Below, piece by piece: positions 36,118-44,742 of a DNA stretch of 64,000 bases; the stretch's first letter is position 1, and each line of letters starts with the position of its first letter. The stretch is from NCBI RefSeq assembly GCF_000420325.1, contig NZ_ATUS01000002.1, forward strand, positions 62,001 to 126,000, in the 5' to 3' direction. The translations under genes and the position numbers were made by a program. The notes beneath the pieces were generated by a model. That model worked only from the letters and a program-made list of their open reading frames with translations. It was not told the DNA's origin and did not search any database. Source of the stretch: Spongiibacter tropicus DSM 19543 (GTDB taxonomy: Bacteria; Pseudomonadota; Gammaproteobacteria; Pseudomonadales; Spongiibacteraceae).

Positions 36118-37623
36118 TCAGATAAACAGCCATACGCAACTGACTGCAGTACCACTCATCACGATGGTATAGGGTAAGGCCATCCACACCATTTTACCGT
36201 AAGACAGACGAATGAGTGGCGCCAGCGCGGAGGTCAGCAGGAACAGGAACGCCGCCTGGCCGTTTGGCGTGCCTACACTCGGGATATTGGTGCCGGTATT
36301 GATCGCCACCGCCAGATGCTCCAACTCCTGATGCGTCAGGTTTCCAGCATCAAACGCCGCCTTCACTTCGTTGATATAAACCGTCGCCACAAAGACGTTG
36401 TCGGAAATCACGCTCAACAGGCCGTTCGCAACAAAGAACATGACAGTGCGCATATGGCCTTCCAAGGCCAGCACATGCTCGATAATCGGCGCGAACAAAT
36501 GCTGCTCGTGGATCACCCCAACGACGGAGAAGAACACCACCAACAGCGCGGTAAACGGCAGAGCCTCTTCAAAGGCATGACCAATCCGGTGCTCGTCAGT
36601 CACACCGTTGAATGCCGTTTGCAGCACAATAATGGTCAGACCAATCAGGCCCACCGGCGCCAGATGCAGCGCCAGACCGGCCACCAGAAACACGGCTACA
36701 ACACCCTGCACTATCAGCTCCGCTTTTTCGGCGCGACCACGCTTGGCATCCTGATCATTGGCATAGTCTTCGAGTACGCTACGCACCGAATCCGGCAGTT
36801 TCGCGCCGTAATCGAAGAAGCCCGTCATTTCCAGCACGATGCAGGTGAGCCATCCCATCAGCAATACCGGCATACTCACCGGTGCCATCATGATGAAGAA
36901 GTGCGAAAACTCCCAGCCCATTTTCTCGGCGATCAGCAGATTCTGCGGCTCGCCGACCAGAGTGCAGACACCCCCCAAGGCGGTCCCTACGGCGCCGTGC
37001 ATCAGCAGGCTGCGCAGAAACGCGCGGAACTGCTCCAGATCATGGCGAGCATCATCCTTCACACCGGCATCTTCATTGTGGTCGTGATCGGTATGGGAGT
37101 GATGCCCCCCGGAGGCCACTCGGTGGTAGACCGCGTAAAACCCCACGCCGACGGTAATCAATACCGCCGTGACGGTCAGTGCATCAAGAAAAGCACTTAA
37201 CAGTGCAGCCATTCCAGAAAACATGAGTGACAGTGCAATCTTAGAGCGGACACCCAGCAGAATCTTGGTGAAGACAAACAACAGAAGGTTCTTCATGAAG
37301 TAGATGCCCGCGACCATAAAGACCAGCAGCAGGATAACTTCAAAGTTGTTCTTGGCTTCCATATACACCGTTTCCGGTGTCGCCATACCAATAATGATGG
37401 CTTCCAGCGCCAGCAAGCCGCCCGGTTGCAAGGGGTAGCATTTGAGCGCCATAGCCAGGGTAAAAATAAACTCGGCGATCAGCGCCCATCCGGCAACAAA
37501 AGGGCCGAAGGCAAAGAGCAGAATAGGATTAAGAACGAGAAAGCCGATAATGGCCTGTTTATACCAGAGCGGGGAATTTCCCAGAAAATTGCCATAGAAG
37601 GCGCTCGCAAAGCTTTGATTCAT
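36118..37623 (-). CDS. nhaB: Sodium/proton antiporter NhaB
   Basis: Inner-membrane Na+/H+ antiporter of 501 residues with about 12 hydrophobic segments, the normal NhaB length. Recognisable stretches include [22 protein letters not shown] near the start (quoted in part), [21 protein letters not shown] and [27 protein letters not shown] (quoted in part). A His-rich cytoplasmic loop ([14 protein letters not shown]) is notable and could bind metal. Suits a marine or brackish organism that must expel sodium. Own terminator; upstream gap 159 bp. Confidence 0.95.
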   Translation of the reverse strand: MNQSFASAFYGNFLGNSPLWYKQAIIGFLVLNPILLFAFGPFVAGWALIAEFIFTLAMALKCYPLQPGGLLALEAIIIGMATPETVYMEAKNNFEVILLLVFMVAGIYFMKNLLLFVFTKILLGVRSKIALSLMFSGMAALLSAFLDALTVTAVLITVGVGFYAVYHRVASGGHHSHTDHDHNEDAGVKDDARHDLEQFRAFLRSLLMHGAVGTALGGVCTLVGEPQNLLIAEKMGWEFSHFFIMMAPVSMPVLLMGWLTCIVLEMTGFFDYGAKLPDSVRSVLEDYANDQDAKRGRAEKAELIVQGVVAVFLVAGLALHLAPVGLIGLTIIVLQTAFNGVTDEHRIGHAFEEALPFTALLVVFFSVVGVIHEQHLFAPIIEHVLALEGHMRTVMFFVANGLLSVISDNVFVATVYINEVKAAFDAGNLTHQELEHLAVAINTGTNIPSVGTPNGQAAFLFLLTSALAPLIRLSYGKMVWMALPYTIVMSGTAVSCVWLFI

Positions 37624-37741
37624 GGGCTTCTACCTTGCTTGACGAAATATAAGGCGGAGAGCGGCTGGGAGGTCGCTCAAGGCGGGCTGCGTTTGAGTCC
37701 GCGGCGGATCATACTACATCTCTATACACGCCGTCAGCCGA

Positions 37742-37766
37742 AGAGCGGCGCCCATGCCGCCGCTCT
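37742..37766 (-). terminator. Hairpin downstream of the fatty acyl reductase gene
   Basis: AGAGCGGCG (37742-37750) and CGCCGCTCT (37758-37766), a perfect 9-bp stem with a 7-nt loop. It is 16 bp past the gene's stop on the minus strand. It is followed by TTCGG rather than a U-run. Confidence 0.5.
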
Positions 37767-37782
37767 CGACTAAAGTCGTAGC

Positions 37783-39348
37783 TTATAACGGTTCCGCTTC
37801 GGTTTGCTGCTGCGCGGCAATCGCCTGTCCCGCCGCGGCGACAGCACGACTGTCAGCGACCCGGCCACTGCCTTTTAAGGCATAGCGATTGAGCCCGGCT
37901 ATATGGACTTTGCGTATGTAGTGTTGCCAGTCAATGGCCCGAGCATCGACCGGGAACAGCGCTTGGTCGCTCTCCGGCAGCGAGCGGTACATGGCCATTA
38001 ACTTGTCGTTGTGAAAGATATAACTGGGCTGCGCATAAAAGGAGAAAATTGCCGACAACTCCATGGCGGCATCCAAATTTCGTCGGGCACGCAGTTTGCG
38101 ACGGCGGCCAAAGCGGCTCAGCAGTGAACTCAAGACAATCAGTGCAAAACGCAAGCCGGAGGCAACCACAGTAAACAAGCGCTTATCCACCGCCACGAAA
38201 CGCCGACTGGGAGCATCGCTGAACAGCTTGTCATAGTCGCGGTGATTTTCCTTGGCCTCGCTCATCAAATGGTCGATGAACTGACCCATGGTCAAGGGGT
38301 TGCTGCCGCCACTGCAGCATTGATAAATACGGTGTTGCCCAGGTTCACGGAACTGCTCGGCCAGTGATAACAACACCGCATTCGCAACCAAATCGGCGGG
38401 GATAACATCGATGACCCCGCTGCGCTTGCCGGGAAAGAAAGCGACTTTGCCTCGGGCATAGGCCAGCAAAATCGCATCGGCGACCTTCACGCCCTCAATC
38501 CACCCCGGACAGGGTTCCTGAAGGGTACTCTCAATAATGGAGGGCCGCACAATCGTCAGTGGATAATCCCGCAGCGCCCGCATCAAGCGCTGCTCGCCCA
38601 ACCATTTAGTAAAGGTATAGGTGTCGTTCCATCCCGCAGCTTGGGACTCGCGAATACCCAGCTCCACTAACTGGGCCTTCAGGGCGCGCCCCTCATAATT
38701 TTCCTTCAGCCCCTCGATTTTCTCGAGCAAGGATTCCACCAGGCCAAAGCTTTCGTAGTAGCCGCGCGCGTGCTGGGGCAAATTATCCATCCCCGCCGGG
38801 CTGACATTTTCCTCACGCATATCTCCCCGGTTAAGTCCGTTCACATAACAGGTGGAAACTTGAATGAGAGGTACGCCGCCTGCCGCCTCGCACAGCTCGA
38901 CGATGTTATCCAGCGAGAGGGTATTGATCTCAAGCGCACGGTCCAGCTCTTCCCTGAAATTAACGCTGGCCGCGGAATTGATCACAGCATCCACTTCCCC
39001 CGCCAGCGTGTTAAAGGCCGCGCGAGACAGCCCAAATCGCGGTTCGGTGACTTCGCCGGTAATACAGTGCAGGCGCTGTTGGCAAAATTGCTCAAACCAC
39101 TCGCCGCGCTCGGTCCGCAATGTATCAAAAATCGACGATGTGGCGACCTCGGCTTCGAAACGGCTGCGGGCATCCCGGTGATGGCGATTCCCCCGCATCA
39201 ACAGATAAACCGCCTCCACATCTGGCACACTGCGAAGCAGCTTTTCCAGTACCACCTTGCCGAGAAACCCACTGGCACCGGTTATCAGAATACGTTTGCC
39301 ACGCAGCGCCGTAACGGTTGTCGATGGCTCTGAATTGAACTCTCGCAT
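37783..39348 (-). CDS. Fatty acyl-CoA reductase (alcohol-forming), SDR type
   Basis: NADPH-dependent reductase of 521 residues expected to turn fatty acyl-CoA into fatty alcohol, a step toward wax esters. The N-terminal Rossmann motif is ITGASGFLGKVVLEKLL. INSAASVNFREEL marks the cofactor region, and the catalytic pair is Y-TFT-K in YTFTKWLGEQ. The C-terminal ~150 residues match the 'male sterility'/FAR_C region (IFSFYAQPSYIFHNDKLM). Length is close to the ~510-residue Marinobacter enzymes. AGGAGG lies five bases before the ATG, an ideal ribosome site. A thioester reductase of another pathway is a less likely alternative, as no carrier domain is present. Confidence 0.88.
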   Translation of the reverse strand: MREFNSEPSTTVTALRGKRILITGASGFLGKVVLEKLLRSVPDVEAVYLLMRGNRHHRDARSRFEAEVATSSIFDTLRTERGEWFEQFCQQRLHCITGEVTEPRFGLSRAAFNTLAGEVDAVINSAASVNFREELDRALEINTLSLDNIVELCEAAGGVPLIQVSTCYVNGLNRGDMREENVSPAGMDNLPQHARGYYESFGLVESLLEKIEGLKENYEGRALKAQLVELGIRESQAAGWNDTYTFTKWLGEQRLMRALRDYPLTIVRPSIIESTLQEPCPGWIEGVKVADAILLAYARGKVAFFPGKRSGVIDVIPADLVANAVLLSLAEQFREPGQHRIYQCCSGGSNPLTMGQFIDHLMSEAKENHRDYDKLFSDAPSRRFVAVDKRLFTVVASGLRFALIVLSSLLSRFGRRRKLRARRNLDAAMELSAIFSFYAQPSYIFHNDKLMAMYRSLPESDQALFPVDARAIDWQHYIRKVHIAGLNRYALKGSGRVADSRAVAAAGQAIAAQQQTEAEPL

Positions 39349-39665
39349 GTTGCCTCCTAAATTGAAGAAAACCCGCCTGATCGCACTTGCGATCGTTTGT
39401 CACCAGCCTACGCCGGCAACTTGACCCGCACATGACAAGCACCCTGATGCACTAAACAGGCCAGTCGCACACCCCGGTGTTACGGACTTTGCCTGCGGCA
39501 CCGGGCCCGAACTGCACTGTTTTTGCACAAGTACTCAAGCAACGTCCCAGTTCAGCGCAGAATGATCGGTTTTTCTGATCTGAGTCAGCAGAATTCTCGA
39601 CACCTCCCGACAAGACAAGTTTCTATACTGTTGCCATCAGTTCAGCGACCGCACAGGAGAACAAG
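39349..39665. other. Intergenic region between divergent acyl reductase and GST genes, with palindrome
   Basis: 317 bp holding two divergent promoters. The clearest element is GATCGCA-CT-TGCGATC (39379-39394), a 16-bp perfect dyad 31 bp upstream of the reductase start. It is a good candidate operator for a TetR- or GntR-type regulator, but none is encoded nearby. No consensus -35/-10 pair stood out. Confidence 0.45.
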
Positions 39666-40610
39666 ATGGGTTTACTGGTAAACGGCAAATGGCAGGACCG
39701 CTGGTATGACACCGACAGCAGCGACGGAAAATTCGAACGAGAAAGCGCCCAGTTCCGCCATCAGATCGGCGACAAGGACTTCCCTGTTGAGGCCGATCGC
39801 TACCACCTTTATGTCTCGCTGGCCTGCCCCTGGGCACACCGCACGCTGATTTTCCGCAAACTGAAAAAGCTCGAGTCCCTTATCAGTGTTTCGGTGGTCA
39901 GCCCGATCATGCTGGAACAGGGCTGGTCGTTTGAGCAGAATGAAGGCAGTAGCGGGGACCCGCTTTATGGCATGGCGCATCTGCACGAGCTGTACACTCG
40001 CGATACCGCCGACTACACCGGCCGTGTCACTGTCCCTGTACTATGGGACAAAAAACAGCAGCGGATTGTTAACAATGAGTCGGCGGACATTATCCGGCAG
40101 TTCAACACCGCGTTTGACGGGCTGACCGGCGATACTCAGAATTTCTACCCGGCTGCGCTGCACAGCGACATCGAGAGCATTAACGAGCAGGTTTATCACG
40201 GTGTGAACAACGGCGTTTACCGCTGCGGTTTTGCCACCACGCAAGCCGCTTATGATGAGGCCTATCAACAACTGTTTGCGACACTGGATGCACTCGAAGC
40301 GCGACTCTCAGGTCAGGCATTTTTGGCAGGCGAACAGGTGACTGAAGCAGATTGGCGGCTGTTCACAACACTGATCCGCTTTGATGCGGTATATCACGGA
40401 CACTTCAAATGTAACCGTCAGCGCATGGAGGATTTCCCGTCGCTGTCCAACTACCTTCGCCAGCTTTACCAATGGCCGGGTATTGCTGAGACCGTGGATT
40501 TTTCGCACATCAAACGGCACTATTACATCAGCCATACAATGATTAACCCAACACAAGTGGTGCCTGATGGTCCGGCGATCGACTATAACCGGCCTCACAA
40601 CCGCCGCTAA
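39666..40610 (+). CDS. Glutathionyl-hydroquinone reductase (Xi-class GST), copy 2
   Basis: A 314-residue paralogue of the enzyme at 20181-21131, alignable by eye over the full length. Catalytic Cys54 is in CPWAHRT. The C-terminal GST domain has YRCGFATTQAAYDEAY and TEADWRLFTTLIRFD, and both copies end in a HIKxxYY(S/I)...NPxxxVPxGP pattern. CAGGAG precedes the ATG. It is followed after 11 bp by arfB rather than by redox genes. Two copies may differ in substrate or regulation; that is inference. Confidence 0.93.
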   Translation: MGLLVNGKWQDRWYDTDSSDGKFERESAQFRHQIGDKDFPVEADRYHLYVSLACPWAHRTLIFRKLKKLESLISVSVVSPIMLEQGWSFEQNEGSSGDPLYGMAHLHELYTRDTADYTGRVTVPVLWDKKQQRIVNNESADIIRQFNTAFDGLTGDTQNFYPAALHSDIESINEQVYHGVNNGVYRCGFATTQAAYDEAYQQLFATLDALEARLSGQAFLAGEQVTEADWRLFTTLIRFDAVYHGHFKCNRQRMEDFPSLSNYLRQLYQWPGIAETVDFSHIKRHYYISHTMINPTQVVPDGPAIDYNRPHNRR

Positions 40611-40621
40611 GCCAATACCCT

Positions 40622-41035
40622 ATGCTGGAAATCTCTAACGCCGTTCAACTGCCGCTTCACGAAATCGAGATCAATGCGATTCGCGCCCAAGGCGCGGGCG
40701 GCCAGAACGTCAACAAGGTCTCCTCGGCCATCCATCTGCGCTTTGATATTCAGGCCTCATCGCTACCTGCCTTTTACAAGGAACAGCTGCTCGCCCTGCG
40801 CGATCAGCGCATCAGCAAGGAGGGGGTGATTGTGATCAAGGCGCAGCAGTTTCGCACTCAGGAGCAGAACCGGGAAGATGCGTTGAACCGGCTGCAGGCG
40901 CTCATCCGCAGCGTAGCGGTCAGCCGCAAAGCGCGACGCCCCACCAAGCCCAGCAAAAGTGCCCGCGCCAAGCGCATGGACAGCAAAACCAAACGCGGTA
41001 ACATCAAGGCCTTGCGCGGCAAGGTCGACCACTAA
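40622..41035 (+). CDS. arfB: Alternative ribosome-rescue factor ArfB (YaeJ)
   Basis: Peptidyl-tRNA hydrolase of 137 residues that frees stalled ribosomes without a stop codon in the A site. The GGQ catalytic motif is in GAGGQNVNKVSSAIHLRF. The basic C-terminal tail (RKARRPTKPSKSARAKRMD, then KTKRGNIKALRGKV) is the part that enters the empty mRNA channel. ATG lies 11 bp after the GST stop, so the two genes are probably transcribed together. Confidence 0.95.
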   Translation: MLEISNAVQLPLHEIEINAIRAQGAGGQNVNKVSSAIHLRFDIQASSLPAFYKEQLLALRDQRISKEGVIVIKAQQFRTQEQNREDALNRLQALIRSVAVSRKARRPTKPSKSARAKRMDSKTKRGNIKALRGKVDH

Positions 41036-41044
41036 GGCTGGCGG

Positions 41045-41449
41045 CTAGGTCAAATCCTGAAACGGATTGTAGGCAACTTCCCAATAGTGACCTTCGGTAT
41101 CTTGGAAATACCCGGAATATCCGCCCCAGAAGACCTCCTGTGCCGCCTTGATCAGGGTTGCCCCGGCGTTTACGGCCTGCTCCAGCACCGCATCGACCTC
41201 GGCTTTGCTCGCCACATTATGCGCCAGCGTAATACCGCTAAAACCACCGGGCTTCGCCGATGGCAGACCAATGTCAGCGGCCAGCTCTTCACGCGGAAAC
41301 AGCGACAACCAAGCCCCCTCCATCTCAAAGAACACCACGCCTTCCGCGTCAAACTGATGCTCAGGCAGTCCCAAGCCATCCCGGTAAAAACGCTGCGCTC
41401 GGGCGAGGTCATCAACCCCCAGCGTAATCAGGCTGATTTTAGCTTTCAC
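41045..41449 (-). CDS. Glyoxalase/bleomycin-resistance (VOC) superfamily protein
   Basis: A 134-residue protein with two beta-alpha-beta-beta-beta units typical of the vicinal oxygen chelate fold: ISLITLGVDDLARAQRFYRDGLGL at the start and EVFWGGYSGYFQDTEGHYWEVAYNP at the end (quoted in part). Candidate metal ligands include the Glu in GHYWEVAYNP. The substrate is unknown; members range from glyoxalase I to antibiotic-binding proteins. GTG start with GGGG seven bases upstream. It converges on arfB with 9 bp between the stops. Confidence 0.88.
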   Translation of the reverse strand: MKAKISLITLGVDDLARAQRFYRDGLGLPEHQFDAEGVVFFEMEGAWLSLFPREELAADIGLPSAKPGGFSGITLAHNVASKAEVDAVLEQAVNAGATLIKAAQEVFWGGYSGYFQDTEGHYWEVAYNPFQDLT

Positions 41450-41586
41450 TTACGATCCCCTCAAAGTCGGGCCAATGCCGCCGCGTAAAGTCACCTCAGG
41501 TGGCGCAAGGCGCCCAATAGCGTGACAAAAACACAGCACTGCGCTGATTCACATCAGCACAGGCCGAATACCGACGTCGCTGACAA

Positions 41587-42858
41587 TCAGGCCTTATCGA
41601 GCGCCTGACTGACATCGGCAATAATGTCGTCGATATGTTCGATCCCCACCGAAATCCGGATGAGGTCTGCGCTGACCCCCGCCGCCGCCAGCTCGGCATC
41701 GTTGAGCTGACGGTGGGTAGTGGTTGCCGGGTGGCAGGCCAGTGATTTCGCATCACCGATATTCACCAGACGCAGGATCATCTGCAGCGCATCGATAAAG
41801 CGGGCTCCGGCTTCTTTGCCCCCGGTAATACCAAAACTGAGGATGCCCGAGGCTTTGCCGCCGGTAATTTTCTGACAGGTTTCGTGGTAGGGGCTGTCGG
41901 GCAGTGCCGCGTAATTTACCCACTCGACCTTGTCGTGCTGCTGGAGGTAAGCCGCCAGCTTTTCAGCATTTTCGCAGTGACGCTCCATGCGCAGTCCCAG
42001 TGTTTCGAGACCTTGCATAATCTGGAAGGCATTCATCGGCGACAACGCGGCACCGGTGTTACGCAGCGGCGCCACTCTGCAGCGACCGATAAAGGCCGCA
42101 GGACCCAATGCCTCGGTGTACACCACGCCGTGGTAGGAGGGATCAGGTTCATTCAGAATCGGGAACCGAGCCTTGTTGGCGACCCAGTCAAACTTGCCGG
42201 AGTCGACAATCGCGCCACCAATCGAGGTGCCGTGGCCGCCGATATATTTAGTCAGCGAGTGCACCACAATATCGGCGCCCAACTCAAAGGGACGACACAG
42301 GAACGGTGTAGCCACGGTGTTATCAACAATCAGCGGCACGCCGTGTTTATGGGCGATATCTGCCAAGCGGGCAATATCCACCACATTGCCAGCGGGGTTG
42401 CCGATGGACTCGCAAAATACCGCCTTGGTATTGTCATCGATGGCATTTTCAAAGCCGTCGAAATCATCGTGGCTGACCATTCGCGTTTCAATACCCTGGC
42501 GCGGCAGAGAGTGGGCAAAGAGATTGTACGTGCCACCGTAAAGCTGGCTGGTACTGACAATGTTGTCACCCACTGCGCAGATGGCCTGCAAGGCATAGGT
42601 GATGGCGGCCATACCCGACGCGACACCCAACGCAGCAATACCGCCCTCCATAGCCGCGATACGTTCTTCAAGCACAGCGGTAGTCGGGTTCATGATGCGG
42701 GTATAGATATTACCCGGCACTTTCAGATCGAACAGGTCGGCACCGTGCTGGGTGTCATCGAAGGTGTATGAGGTGGTCTGGTAAATCGGCACCGCGGCCG
42801 CTTTGGTGGTTTCTTCTGACTTGTAGCCCTGGTGCAGGGCGATGGATTCCAGCTTCAT
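41587..42858 (-). CDS. metY: O-acetylhomoserine sulfhydrylase / aminocarboxypropyltransferase (MetY)
   Basis: PLP enzyme of 423 residues that makes homocysteine from O-acetyl-homoserine and sulfide. Family marks: YKSEETTKAAAVPIYQTTSYTF near the start (quoted in part), IYTRIMNPTTAVLEERIAAMEGG, and the PLP lysine in VVHSLTKYIGGHGTSIGG. The C-terminal SLACHPATTTHRQL and SVGIEHIDDIIADVSQAL complete the Cys/Met-metabolism fold. A GCTGAT-TCAC-ATCAGC stem lies 29 bp past the stop (41543-41558). No SAM riboswitch was seen in the 57 bp before the start. Confidence 0.95.
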   Translation of the reverse strand: MKLESIALHQGYKSEETTKAAAVPIYQTTSYTFDDTQHGADLFDLKVPGNIYTRIMNPTTAVLEERIAAMEGGIAALGVASGMAAITYALQAICAVGDNIVSTSQLYGGTYNLFAHSLPRQGIETRMVSHDDFDGFENAIDDNTKAVFCESIGNPAGNVVDIARLADIAHKHGVPLIVDNTVATPFLCRPFELGADIVVHSLTKYIGGHGTSIGGAIVDSGKFDWVANKARFPILNEPDPSYHGVVYTEALGPAAFIGRCRVAPLRNTGAALSPMNAFQIMQGLETLGLRMERHCENAEKLAAYLQQHDKVEWVNYAALPDSPYHETCQKITGGKASGILSFGITGGKEAGARFIDALQMILRLVNIGDAKSLACHPATTTHRQLNDAELAAAGVSADLIRISVGIEHIDDIIADVSQALDKA

Positions 42859-42915
42859 AATCGTTCTCTATGACGGTTGTATTCGTTGTTATGTCTACCG
42901 CCTGCCCTGTATCGA

Positions 42916-43734
42916 CTAATTGTGATTATCTGCCATCAACGCCAGTGTATTCAGAAACGCGGATGGCATATCCATTTTGGCAATGGCCTCCGGGCCAGGC
43001 AGGCAATGGCGGCTGAGGAATTCTAGTAGACTTGGGTCGGGATCACAAAACAGCACATCCAATGCCAGGCGCTGGCCACCGTAAAGCCCTCGATGCAGCA
43101 TATTGGCGGAGAAAATCAGCAGATCTCCGGGCTCCAGGGCAATCCTCTTGCTTCCCGGCAAATCATCCGCCGGTTGCCGCCCCGCCAGCCCCATTCGCAC
43201 CGACCACTGCTGGGGCGTATCCCAGCGACGGTGACTGCCAGGCACCAGCTCGATACCCGACTCGTGTTTTGTCGCGATGCGGAAATGCACGACCTCAGGC
43301 CCTGTTAACGCTGCACGCTGCTGGCATTCATCGAGGTGGTATTGAGGATCGCGATGCCAGTAATTTGCCTGAGCCGGGTCCGCAGGATCGAAAAACAGTT
43401 GGGTATTCATGAAGCATGGCGCTGAGTCAAAGACCGCATTGACCTGGGCCATCAATGCACGAGAACCCAAAAATTGAAACAGGGTTTCTCGCTGTGACGG
43501 ACTGAGTATATCCGGCGCGGTCAGGTAAGCCGCGTTGATCGCCCCAAGCCGGAACGCCTCCTCATTGGTCTCGATCCATGCGGAGTAATACGCGCTCAAC
43601 AGCGTGTTTAGCTGGGCAATTTCCGCCGACGAAAAAGCGCCAGCAACCCGTAAATAACCATCGCGCTCGTACTCAGGATTCACGGCTTGATGTACCTCGA
43701 ACATATTTCGTCGCAGACCGGCGGGTAAGAACAC
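42916..43734 (-). CDS. Phytanoyl-CoA dioxygenase (PhyH) family protein
   Basis: Predicted Fe(II)/2-oxoglutarate oxygenase of 272 residues. The iron triad is visible as HxD in YWHRDPQYH, and a distal His in LLIFSANMLHRGLYGGQRLALD with the 2OG-binding Arg nearby (quoted in part). VNPEYERDGYLRVAGAFS is the usual N-terminal beta region. GTG at 43734 is used; the ATG at 43704 (MFEVHQAVN) is a serious alternative because the ribosome site before the GTG is close-spaced. Substrate unknown. It lies 57 bp upstream of metY on the same strand. Confidence 0.85.
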   Translation of the reverse strand: MFLPAGLRRNMFEVHQAVNPEYERDGYLRVAGAFSSAEIAQLNTLLSAYYSAWIETNEEAFRLGAINAAYLTAPDILSPSQRETLFQFLGSRALMAQVNAVFDSAPCFMNTQLFFDPADPAQANYWHRDPQYHLDECQQRAALTGPEVVHFRIATKHESGIELVPGSHRRWDTPQQWSVRMGLAGRQPADDLPGSKRIALEPGDLLIFSANMLHRGLYGGQRLALDVLFCDPDPSLLEFLSRHCLPGPEAIAKMDMPSAFLNTLALMADNHN

Positions 43735-43785
43735 AATCCTCTATACCGGCAACGCCGGTCAATCGGGTACGCCATTCCACTCCCC

Positions 43786-44142
43786 TTAATCGCGTTTACG
43801 CACTTTCTTAGCCGCCGCTCTCAAGGCAGCGCCATAGGCATTGTTGCCCCATTCGCGCATGGCATCGAGATCGTCAAAGACGGTTTCCGGGGCCTCGTAA
43901 TACGATAAGGTGTAAGGCTTGCCCTGCTTGTGATATTCGAAGGCGGCCAGCCCCTCGCTGACAAAGTCGTCTTTACTCAATGCATCGGCTTTCAGATACA
44001 GCACCCGCTTTATTATCAGCGCAATCATCAGCCCGTCGAGAAACAAGCCGTAGCCGCCGAACATGCGCCGCGCAGTAACCGGACCGACCACTTGCATCAG
44101 GTCGAGCACATGCTCAGTGAATTCTTGATCGGCAGCGCCCAC
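43786..44142 (-). CDS. TfoX N-terminal domain protein
   Basis: A 118-residue protein consisting of a TfoX_N domain: VVGPVTARRMFGGYGLFLDGLMIALIIKRVLYLKAD (quoted in part), then YEAPETVFDDLDAMREWGNNAYGAALR. Full-length TfoX/Sxy is a competence activator, but stand-alone N-domain proteins are common and their role is undefined. The C-terminal TfoX domain is missing. GTG start with GGGAGG upstream. Confidence 0.9.
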   Translation of the reverse strand: MGAADQEFTEHVLDLMQVVGPVTARRMFGGYGLFLDGLMIALIIKRVLYLKADALSKDDFVSEGLAAFEYHKQGKPYTLSYYEAPETVFDDLDAMREWGNNAYGAALRAAAKKVRKRD

Positions 44143-44198
44143 GCCATGCCTCCCGCAATAACGATGCTGACTACTATACCGGGCTGGATGCGAGCCAC

Positions 44199-44222
44199 AA
44201 AAAAGGCGCCCGCAGGCGCCTT
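44199..44222 (-). terminator. Intrinsic terminator of the ilvIH operon
   Basis: 8-bp perfect stem AAGGCGCC/GGCGCCTT with a 4-nt loop, followed on the minus strand by TTTTTTGTG. It lies 29 bp past the ilvH stop. Classic rho-independent terminator. Confidence 0.9.
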
Positions 44223-44250
44223 GTTCACAATCTCTCGCAGCGACTCGAGG

Positions 44251-44742
44251 TCACAGACTGAGGACTTTCTCGCCCCGGGCGATACCGGATACGCCGCTGC
44301 GTACCACTTCCATAATTGCGGCCTCACCGACCGCCTCCAGGAAGGAGTCGAGCTTGTCGGCCGCGCCGGTCACCTGAATGGTATACACGCTGGGGCCTAC
44401 GTCCACGATCTGGCCACGGAAGATATCGGTACAGCGCTTGATCTCGGCGCGTTGGGCACCGGTCGCCCGCACTTTTACCAACATCAGTTCGCGCTCGATA
44501 TGCGCGCCTTCAGACAGGTCGACCAGTTTGACCACGTCCACCAAGCGGTTGAGGTGCTTGGTGATCTGCTCGATCTTGTGATCGTCGCCGATGGTGGTCA
44601 GGGTCAGCCGCGACATGGTCGGGTCTTCGGTCGGCGCCACATTGAGCGTCTCAATGTTGTAACCGCGTTGTGAGAACAGGCCCACTACCCGCGACAGTGC
44701 ACCGGGCTCGTTTTCCATGAGTACTGAAATAATCCGCCGCAT
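44251..44742 (-). CDS. ilvH: Acetolactate synthase small regulatory subunit IlvH
   Basis: Regulatory subunit of 163 residues. The N-terminal ACT domain ([30 protein letters not shown], quoted in part) binds valine, and the C-terminal ACT-like domain covers about 80-160. The ATG at 44742 overlaps the ilvI stop by one base (TGATG), which fixes the start and implies translational coupling. The open frame to 44769 lies inside ilvI. Confidence 0.97.
   Translation of the reverse strand: MRRIISVLMENEPGALSRVVGLFSQRGYNIETLNVAPTEDPTMSRLTLTTIGDDHKIEQITKHLNRLVDVVKLVDLSEGAHIERELMLVKVRATGAQRAEIKRCTDIFRGQIVDVGPSVYTIQVTGAADKLDSFLEAVGEAAIMEVVRSGVSGIARGEKVLSL

Noticed and set aside
39480-39540. Sigma-54 promoter resemblance (GGCAC ... 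TGCAC)
   Set aside because: The GG-to-GC spacing is 17 rather than the required 12 bases.
42859-42915. SAM or other riboswitch before metY
   Set aside because: The 57-bp gap is too short and shows no conserved riboswitch elements.
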